A stretch of DNA of 20,077 nt, taken from positions 1 to 20,077 of the IMG/VR virus record IMGVR_UViG_3300027608_001872. One strand, given 5' to 3'. The stretch's first letter is position 1, and each line of letters opens with the position of its first letter. Positions 14,913 through 20,077 of the stretch are shown here, in pieces. The notes beneath the pieces were generated by a model. That model did not search any database, had not been told where the DNA came from, and saw nothing but the letters and a program-made list of their open reading frames with translations. The translations under genes were made by a program, and so were the position numbers. Source of the DNA: a virus.

Positions 14913-15681
14913 AGAACGTATTAAACGCTACTGGAACACACAACCGTGTAATATTAAACATGGACAAAGTGATCTTGGCACACCCGAGTTTTTTCGTGAA
15001 GTAAGCGAGCGACGCTATCGTGTAGAGCCGCACATTGCTGAATTTGCAGGGTTTCACTTGTGGGCTGGCAAACGTGTGTTGGAAATCGGTTGCGGCATTG
15101 GATCAGATGCAGAAGAATTTGCCAAGCATGGTGCTGAGTATGTGGGTATCGACTTGAGCGATCAAAGTATTGCATTAAGCAAGCAACGATTCGAAACACT
15201 AGGCCTTGAAGGCGAGTTCTACAATGTAGATGCAACTGATGGAGTAGCACTTGCCAAACTAGGTGAGTTTGATCTTGTTTACAGTTACGGTGTGATACAT
15301 CACTTCCCGGGCATTGACAAGATTATTGCCAATGTACATGAAGTGGTCAAATATGGTGGTGAATTCCGATTTATGGTGTATGCCAAAAACTCCTGGAAGT
15401 ATGCTATGATCCAAAAGGGTCTAGACCAATTTGAAGCACAAGCAGGTTGTCCATACGCACAGGCATTCAGCAAAGATGAAATTCACCAATTGATGAACAG
15501 AGACAATGGATGGTACATTGAGAGGTTGCGTCAGGACCACTGTTTCATGTATAATGTAGATTCGTACAAGGCAGGGCGTTATGAATTGGAACCGTGGTTT
15601 GAAGCCATGACAGAATCGCATCGTCAAGCTGTTAAAGAATATTTGGGTTGGCATCTACTAGTTAAAGCAAGAAAATTATGA
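14893..15681 (+). CDS. SAM-dependent methyltransferase, class I
   Basis: 262 residues from ATG 14893, which overlaps the glycosyltransferase end by 20 bases; GGAAG lies 12 bases upstream. Earlier in-frame ATGs read through the neighbouring gene. VLEIGCGIGSDAEEFA (62-77) is motif I, YVGIDLSDQSI (83-93) motif II, and FDLVYSYGVIHHF the motif IV/V region, as in small-molecule methyltransferases of the UbiE/glycan type. The N-terminal WNTQPCNIKHG and REVSERRYRVEPHI are shared by many environmental methyltransferases near glycan genes. The substrate is unknown. It may methylate a sugar or the modified base. Stop overlaps queE start (ATGA). Confidence 0.85.
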   Translation: MQQLSLEERIKRYWNTQPCNIKHGQSDLGTPEFFREVSERRYRVEPHIAEFAGFHLWAGKRVLEIGCGIGSDAEEFAKHGAEYVGIDLSDQSIALSKQRFETLGLEGEFYNVDATDGVALAKLGEFDLVYSYGVIHHFPGIDKIIANVHEVVKYGGEFRFMVYAKNSWKYAMIQKGLDQFEAQAGCPYAQAFSKDEIHQLMNRDNGWYIERLRQDHCFMYNVDSYKAGRYELEPWFEAMTESHRQAVKEYLGWHLLVKARKL

Positions 15682-16523
15682 AATTTAAAGTATCAGAACT
15701 ATTTTATTCAGCACAAGGTGAAGGTCGCTATGTTGGTGTGCCCAGCGTGTTTCTTCGTATGTTTGGGTGTAACTTCACCTGTTCAGGGTTTGGTTGCAAG
15801 CCAGGCGAGTCTAGCAAAGAAGCAGATGAAGTTGCCAAGAGTGTGCATCTCTACAAGACATTTGAAGAACTGCCACTGGTGAGCACTGGCTGTGACAGCT
15901 ATGCGTCATGGCATCCTGCATTCAAAGAACTCAGTCCTACCTACACAGAAGATGAGCTGGTGGAAAAGATGGCAGCATTGTTGCCGCATGGAAACTGGCA
16001 ACAGCCCAATGGTAATCCTGTACACTTGGTTATCACAGGTGGCGAGCCCTTGCTGGGTTGGCAACGTGCATATCCTGCATTGTTGGATAAACTACACGAG
16101 CGTGGCTTACGACACATCACATTTGAGACCAATGGTACTCAAGAATTATCAAGAGACTTCAAACTGTATTTGAATAACTGGCACGGTGAGATCACATTCA
16201 GTGTAAGTCCCAAGCTCAGTGTGTCAGGCGAGAAGTGGGAAGAGGCAATCAAGCCAGAGATTATTTTTGATCTTGAAACATATGGTATAACTTATCTCAA
16301 GTTTGTGGTTGAGAAGGTGCAAGACTTTGACGAATTGGATCGTGCTGTTGATGAGTACAGGCTTGCACAGTTTTCAGGTCCTGTGTTTGTAATGCCCGTG
16401 GGTGGTGTTGTCAGTGTGTACGATGGCAATCGTATCAACGTTGCTGACGAAGCACTCAAACGTGGCTACTGGTATAGCCCAAGATTACACGTTGATCTTT
16501 GGGGCAATGGCTGGGGTAAGTAA
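15678..16523 (+). CDS. queE: QueE, 7-carboxy-7-deazaguanine synthase (radical SAM)
   Basis: Rearranges 6-carboxytetrahydropterin to 7-carboxy-7-deazaguanine. 281 residues. YSAQGEGRYVGVPSVFLRMFGC (10-31) is the QueE N-terminal signature. The cluster cysteines are probably C31 and C35 (GCNFTC) and, after a ~37-residue insertion, C72 (TGCDSY); C40 is an alternative third ligand. ITGGEPLLGW (about 115-124) is the SAM-binding motif, FETNGTQ binds substrate, and SPKLS is also typical. The unusual split cluster resembles other QueE proteins with an enlarged cluster loop. It lies last in the folE operon, directly followed by the SGNH gene (stop TAA, then ATG). Confidence 0.92.
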   Translation: MKFKVSELFYSAQGEGRYVGVPSVFLRMFGCNFTCSGFGCKPGESSKEADEVAKSVHLYKTFEELPLVSTGCDSYASWHPAFKELSPTYTEDELVEKMAALLPHGNWQQPNGNPVHLVITGGEPLLGWQRAYPALLDKLHERGLRHITFETNGTQELSRDFKLYLNNWHGEITFSVSPKLSVSGEKWEEAIKPEIIFDLETYGITYLKFVVEKVQDFDELDRAVDEYRLAQFSGPVFVMPVGGVVSVYDGNRINVADEALKRGYWYSPRLHVDLWGNGWGK

Positions 16524-17258
16524 ATGTTTGACTGCATCTTGATCAATGGTGACAGCTATTCTGAAAAAAATAGACATAAGGTCTACTCAGATTTTTTGCA
16601 CAAGAAATCCAGATTGCCGGTGATTAATATTGCCAAGAGCGGCAGCAATAACGATCGTATTTGTAGAAGCACAATAGAAACATTAGCAGAGCTTAAACAA
16701 CAGTATACTAATCCATTAGTTATTGTTGGTTGGAGTTTTGTAAGACGGTTAGAAGTTTGGTATTACGGTGATAACCAACAAGTGATTAGTCGTATTCCAG
16801 ACCGAGAGCGTAAATTAGAACATTGCAAACCTTGTCTAGTAACTCTAGATGTACTGACAGGGTTAAATCAAGCTACTATAGAACAAAAGTGTTTGATTAC
16901 TGAAGATTTGTTTGTACACAAACAATTAACGGATTTCTATACATCATTGTATATGTTTGCTCATACCGTTGAGTCACTAGGTGCAACATTATTTTGTTTT
17001 TCGGCAGCAAAGAACACAGAAATTCCAGTACACTCTTTTCCATATATAGAATCATTGCACCAGGTGCAATGGTGTCAACAACAAAGTAATTTGTATCAAC
17101 TGCATGATTTTTATATTAAACAGTGGGCTGAACAACATGATCCATTGAGAAGATTAGAGACAGGACATTTAAGCGAATCTGGACATGCACAGTTTGCAGA
17201 TGTACTAACACAATGGCTTGATAACCTTGGATATAACATCAGAAAAGAATATGATTAA
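16524..17258 (+). CDS. SGNH/GDSL hydrolase-like protein 1
   Basis: 244 residues. LINGDSYS (6-13) is the block I GDS motif with S11 as probable nucleophile. AKSGSNNDRICRSTIETL (37-54) matches block II (G and N). GHLSESGHAQFADVL (214-228) is the block V helix with H221. VIVGWSF in the middle matches a core strand. It is one of three related proteins in the next 3 kb and the most AT-rich of them (about 33% GC in a 60-base sample at 16921). SGNH-like proteins of this type recur in aquatic T4-like phages. A role as esterase or de-acylase on surface glycans is inferred; the substrate is unknown. Start abuts the queE stop. Confidence 0.7.
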   Translation: MFDCILINGDSYSEKNRHKVYSDFLHKKSRLPVINIAKSGSNNDRICRSTIETLAELKQQYTNPLVIVGWSFVRRLEVWYYGDNQQVISRIPDRERKLEHCKPCLVTLDVLTGLNQATIEQKCLITEDLFVHKQLTDFYTSLYMFAHTVESLGATLFCFSAAKNTEIPVHSFPYIESLHQVQWCQQQSNLYQLHDFYIKQWAEQHDPLRRLETGHLSESGHAQFADVLTQWLDNLGYNIRKEYD

Positions 17259-17655
17259 AAACATCAAAAGTTGGTTTAGTAAACCCGCCAAAGAGGTTGA
17301 TAAAATAATACCTCCCCAAAAATCGGCACCTCCTAAGAAGAAGGAGCCCGATAAGACTGCCAAGCAGTTGGCTACCGAAGCCGGCGAGCCTTATGTGGCT
17401 GTGTTGGGCATGGACGTGGATCTTAATAATCTACATCAAGGTGCATTTGAACTAGACTGGAACGATATCTTTGTTGCCAGATTGATCAAGGCAGGCTATC
17501 AAGGCAAAGTAGATGCAGACATTGTGGACCAGTGGTTCCAGAACGTTTGTAGACATGTTGTTATGGAAACTTGGGAACAAGAACAAGCAATCAAGAATTC
17601 GGGCATCTGGGTGCAAAGCAAAGATATTGGCAATGGCAGGAGTGAAGTATCATGA
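17251..17655 (+). CDS. Conserved phage protein of unknown function
   Basis: 134 residues from ATG 17251, overlapping the upstream stop by eight bases; an ATG at 17218 would add 11 residues but lies deeper in the preceding gene. The N-terminal ~50 residues are a Lys/Pro-rich, probably disordered tail. The core GEPYVAVLGMDVDLNNLHQGAFELDWNDIF and VDQWFQNVCRHVVMETWEQE resembles a small protein I recall from aquatic T4-like phages, without known function. It forms an ATGA overlap with the cytidylyltransferase gene. Confidence 0.75.
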   Translation: MIKNIKSWFSKPAKEVDKIIPPQKSAPPKKKEPDKTAKQLATEAGEPYVAVLGMDVDLNNLHQGAFELDWNDIFVARLIKAGYQGKVDADIVDQWFQNVCRHVVMETWEQEQAIKNSGIWVQSKDIGNGRSEVS

Positions 17656-18125
17656 TTTTTAATCACATCAAAGAACTAAAAGCACAAGGTAAAAAGATTG
17701 GCATTACATTTTCAACCTTTGACATGTTGCATGCCGGCCATGTTGCTATGTTATCAGAGGCAAAGAATCATTGTGATTATCTAATTTGCGGATTGCAAAC
17801 TGATCCCACAATTGACAGACCCGATACTAAAAATCATCCTATTCAAAGCATAGTAGAACGACAAATTCAACTTAGTGCTTGCCGTTATGTGGATGAAGTT
17901 GTTGTATATCAAACTGAACAAGACTTGATTGACCTGTTGCTTATTTTACCACTGGATGTTCGAATTCTGGGCACAGAATATGAGGACCAAAACTTTACTG
18001 GACGCAACGAAGGTGCTGGTCGTGGTGTACAGGTAATATTTAACAAGCGTGATCATTCGTTTAGTTCCAGCAGTTTGCGCAAGCGAGTTGCTGAAGCAGA
18101 AACAATTAAAAGTATTAAAAAATGA
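17652..18125 (+). CDS. Cytidylyltransferase-like nucleotidyltransferase (TagD/GCT type)
   Basis: 157 residues. ITFSTFDMLHAGHVAML (18-34) holds the HxGH motif (H27, H30) of the nucleotidyltransferase superfamily. FSSSSLRKRV near the C-terminus corresponds to the ISSTxIR motif. The intervening VERQIQLSACRYVDEVVV is typical of glycerol-3-phosphate or ethanolamine-phosphate cytidylyltransferases. Expected to make a CDP-activated small alcohol or sugar from CTP. It lies between SGNH-like genes, fitting a role in cell-surface or glycan chemistry. The substrate cannot be fixed from sequence. ATGA overlaps on both sides. Confidence 0.85.
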   Translation: MIFNHIKELKAQGKKIGITFSTFDMLHAGHVAMLSEAKNHCDYLICGLQTDPTIDRPDTKNHPIQSIVERQIQLSACRYVDEVVVYQTEQDLIDLLLILPLDVRILGTEYEDQNFTGRNEGAGRGVQVIFNKRDHSFSSSSLRKRVAEAETIKSIKK

Positions 18126-18790
18126 ACATACTGTTTAACGGTGACTCCAACATGAATGGTGAGGAGTTGCAAGACCGCAGCCGTAGTATGATTGGTGAAC
18201 TATCAAGGCACTTAGGCGGCACAGGCACAAACTTGTCTGTAAGTGGTGCCAGCAATGACTTGATCTACAATTCAACACTTGAGTACCTCAAAGATAATCA
18301 GCCAGATCTGGTAGTGATTGGCTGGACCGAACATGGTCGTGAGCAGTGGTACTTTGAAGGTGCATTTCACGAAATCAATCAGTTGGATGTGGGACAACGT
18401 ATCCCTGAAGAGTTTCGCCGTCGCTATCAGTTCTGGAAGAATCACATTCAGAAAGAAGGCGAGTGGCATCGTGTGATGGGCTACTATTGGCACAATAAGA
18501 TTTACAACTTGCACTTGATTCTCAAAGAGCGTGGCATTCCGCACTTGTTCTTTAATGCGTTTAATGCGTTCCAAGTTGCCAACTCAGCTGAACAACTGGA
18601 TTGGAACGATTGCTTTTTCCATCCTTACCAGCAAAATCTTTGCTACATCAACTACTGTGTGGAACACGAGTTTGAAGAAATTACACCCGGCTGGCAACAC
18701 TACAATGAAGATGCGCATGCGGCATGGGCACAGACCTTGGTTGATTACATGAAACAACGTCAAGTCTATGATTCTGTATGTAAACGGTGA
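18122..18790 (+). CDS. SGNH/GDSL hydrolase-like protein 2
   Basis: 222 residues. ILFNGDSNMNG (3-13) gives block I with S9. LSVSGASNDLIYNST is block II, VVIGWTEHGREQWY the central strand with an aromatic-rich loop, and NEDAHAAWAQTLVDYM the C-terminal histidine helix. The same order of elements occurs in the genes at 16524 and 18768, so these are diverged paralogues. A 9-base tandem duplication at 18551-18568 encodes the repeated FNAFNA. It overlaps the cytidylyltransferase by four bases and the next gene by 23 bases. Function unknown; hydrolase by motif. Confidence 0.72.
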   Translation: MNILFNGDSNMNGEELQDRSRSMIGELSRHLGGTGTNLSVSGASNDLIYNSTLEYLKDNQPDLVVIGWTEHGREQWYFEGAFHEINQLDVGQRIPEEFRRRYQFWKNHIQKEGEWHRVMGYYWHNKIYNLHLILKERGIPHLFFNAFNAFQVANSAEQLDWNDCFFHPYQQNLCYINYCVEHEFEEITPGWQHYNEDAHAAWAQTLVDYMKQRQVYDSVCKR

Positions 18791-19496
18791 TAGTCATGCT
18801 GCCGCAGCCGAGGCAGTAAATCCTCACAGCTGGGCACAGGATGATGGGTTGTTCTATGGCCTAGGCCGTATGCCACATCCTGACAATGAACGTGCAAGTT
18901 TTGGATGCGAGCTTGCTAACTGGCTACGTGCTATCCTATACCTAGATGCACAGTCTGGATGTTCGAACACACGCATCATGCGTACCACAAGAGAATGGAT
19001 CAAGGCCAACCCAGATGCAGTCAACAATTGCTTTATGGTTATCCAATGGACCACCTGGGAACGAGAAGAGTGGTGGCATGAAGATCACGACTTTCAAGTG
19101 AATGCATCGGGGATTGACGATGTTCCAGAAGCACTACAACAACGCTACAAACAATTTGTCATTGATATAGATTGGGAAGAATGCAGGCAACGTGCCCATA
19201 AAGAAATTTGGGAATTTCATCAAGAACTGGAAGCACAGGAAATTCGGCACGTTATGTTCAATGGCAACAGTCATTTTGATGGCATCACAGACCAAAAAGC
19301 GTGGGGGTCTAGCTACATGCATCCATATGCCGACGATATGACTTACAATTCGGTGCTGAGAAGCAATGGATTCAAAACGGTTAACCCCAATAGTTGGCAT
19401 TTTGGGCCAGATGCCCATTGCTATTGGGCGGAATATGTGTTACAATACATTAAACGCAACCAACTATTGAGTCCAAATGAAATACCTACTTATTGA
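18768..19496 (+). CDS. SGNH/GDSL hydrolase-like protein 3
   Basis: 242 residues. LYVNGDSHAAAAEA (3-16) is block I with S9. AQSGCSNTRIMRTTREWI is block II, MVIQWTTWEREEWW corresponds to GWTEHGREQWY in the upstream paralogue, and HFGPDAHCYWAEYVLQYI is the terminal histidine helix. Unusually rich in Trp and His. The start lies 23 bases inside the previous gene, and the end overlaps the exonuclease gene by 20 bases, so it is translated in tight coupling with both. Substrate unknown. Confidence 0.72.
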   Translation: MILYVNGDSHAAAAEAVNPHSWAQDDGLFYGLGRMPHPDNERASFGCELANWLRAILYLDAQSGCSNTRIMRTTREWIKANPDAVNNCFMVIQWTTWEREEWWHEDHDFQVNASGIDDVPEALQQRYKQFVIDIDWEECRQRAHKEIWEFHQELEAQEIRHVMFNGNSHFDGITDQKAWGSSYMHPYADDMTYNSVLRSNGFKTVNPNSWHFGPDAHCYWAEYVLQYIKRNQLLSPNEIPTY

Positions 19497-20077
19497 CACA
19501 GCCAACATGTTTTTCCGAGCACGTCACGGTGCCCACAGAGCCAGTGACACTTGGACTAAACTAGGCTTTGCGCTACACGTTACAATGATGGCTGCCAATA
19601 AAGTAGCCAAGCGTTTTCAGGCAGATCACGTGGTTTTTGCACTGGAGGGTCGATCGTGGCGCAAAGACTACTACGAGCCCTACAAGAAAAACCGTGCTGT
19701 GGCACGTGGTAAAATGACTGAGGACGAAGCAGAAGAGGACAAAATGTTCTGGGAGACCTATGACAATCTGACTAAATACTTGTCAGACCGAACCAATTGC
19801 AGTGTGATCCGTTGCGCAACAGCCGAAGCAGATGACATCATTGCACGTTGGATATCATTACACCCCCAAGACGATCACGTAGTAGTTAGTTCAGACACAG
19901 ACTTTGTTCAATTAGTCGCAACTAACGTCACACAATACAACGGCATTACAGATGAACTGATCACACTGGAGGGCATATTTGATGCCAAGGGTAAGCCTGT
20001 TACAGATAAAAAAACTAAACAACCAAAAACCATCCCGGATCCGGCCTGGCTACTATTTGAGAAGTGCATGCGTGGTG
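19477..20077 (+). CDS. rnh: RNase H / 5'-3' exonuclease (T4 rnh-like, FEN family), 3' end outside window
   Basis: Removes RNA primers and flaps during lagging-strand synthesis. 200 codons are visible, and the frame is open at the right edge. LLIDTANMFFRAR (4-16) contains the first metal-binding aspartate D7. HVVFALEGRSWRKDYYEPYKKNR matches the T4 RNase H segment with WRRDF..YKKNR, AEADDIIARW carries the central acidic metal site, and VVSSDTDFVQL the following DxD pair. One acidic position differs from the usual D in ALEG, where many relatives have CIDN. The ATG at 19477 lies within the end of the SGNH gene. Confidence 0.9.
   Translation, partial: MKYLLIDTANMFFRARHGAHRASDTWTKLGFALHVTMMAANKVAKRFQADHVVFALEGRSWRKDYYEPYKKNRAVARGKMTEDEAEEDKMFWETYDNLTKYLSDRTNCSVIRCATAEADDIIARWISLHPQDDHVVVSSDTDFVQLVATNVTQYNGITDELITLEGIFDAKGKPVTDKKTKQPKTIPDPAWLLFEKCMRG

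Noticed and set aside
18551-18568. 9-base tandem duplication
   Set aside because: Only two copies within a coding sequence, giving FNAFNA; probably simple duplication and not a regulatory repeat.
19493-19521. TTGACA near the start of the exonuclease gene
   Set aside because: No -10-like hexamer at suitable distance; it encodes part of the conserved LIDTAN segment.
1-20077. tRNA genes, CRISPR arrays, IS elements, integrase or attachment sites
   Set aside because: Coding is almost continuous on one strand; no cloverleaf, spaced repeats, transposase motifs or terminal inverted repeats were seen.

Overview
The window looks like about 20 kb from the genome of a T4-type (myovirus-like) phage, most like the marine or aquatic relatives of T4. 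Evidence: every recognisable gene is on the + strand, the genes abut or overlap (many ATGA or TAATG junctions), and T4 core replication genes are present. These are the family B DNA polymerase gp43 (its 5' part lies outside the left edge), the sliding clamp gp45, and a T4 RNase H-type 5'-3' exonuclease (cut by the right edge). Between them lie genes typical of aquatic T4-like phages: HIT protein, GalE, glycosyltransferases, cytidylyltransferase and SGNH-like proteins. No tRNA, IS element, integrase or CRISPR array was seen. The host cannot be named from the sequence; the sigma70-like promoters fit a bacterial, probably proteobacterial or cyanobacterial, host.

Layout. 1-2338: polymerase C-terminal part and a degenerate methyltransferase-like protein. 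2371-5736: sliding clamp, then a tRNA-guanine-transglycosylase-like DNA base-exchange enzyme (DpdA-like), an unrecognised 169-aa protein and a MutH-like PD-(D/E)xK nuclease, all overlapping or touching. 5742-7386: a radical SAM protein with an N-terminal Cys-rich twitch/SPASM-like region, and a 140-aa protein that I read as a cryptic T-fold (QueD/QueF-like) protein with its own good sigma70 promoter. 7392-9121: a strikingly AT-rich two-gene insert, an ANL-superfamily adenylate-forming enzyme plus a small membrane protein. 9156-12112: a small conserved protein, a GT-B glycosyltransferase, a GalE-like epimerase and a short DegT-type aminotransferase. 12177-16523: folE, HIT, queD, GT-A glycosyltransferase, methyltransferase and queE behind a near-perfect sigma70 promoter. 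16524-19496: three SGNH-like proteins with a conserved small protein and a TagD-type cytidylyltransferase among them. 19477-end: RNase H/exonuclease.

How the genes work together. FolE, QueD and QueE make 7-carboxy-7-deazaguanine from GTP, and the DpdA-like enzyme would exchange guanine in phage DNA for a 7-deazaguanine. No QueC is visible here, so the final base is open: it could be carboxy-, amido- or cyano-deazaguanine, or a further modified form. The most interesting proposal is that this is a combined modification-plus-nuclease system. DpdA is translationally coupled to the clamp and sits two genes upstream of a nuclease whose active-site spacing is the same as MutH's. GATC is not avoided in the phage sequence. 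The nuclease could therefore attack unmodified host DNA while phage DNA is protected. The T-fold protein, radical SAM enzyme, glycosyltransferase and methyltransferase are candidates for extra steps in making or decorating the base. These functional links are inferences from sequence motifs and gene order.
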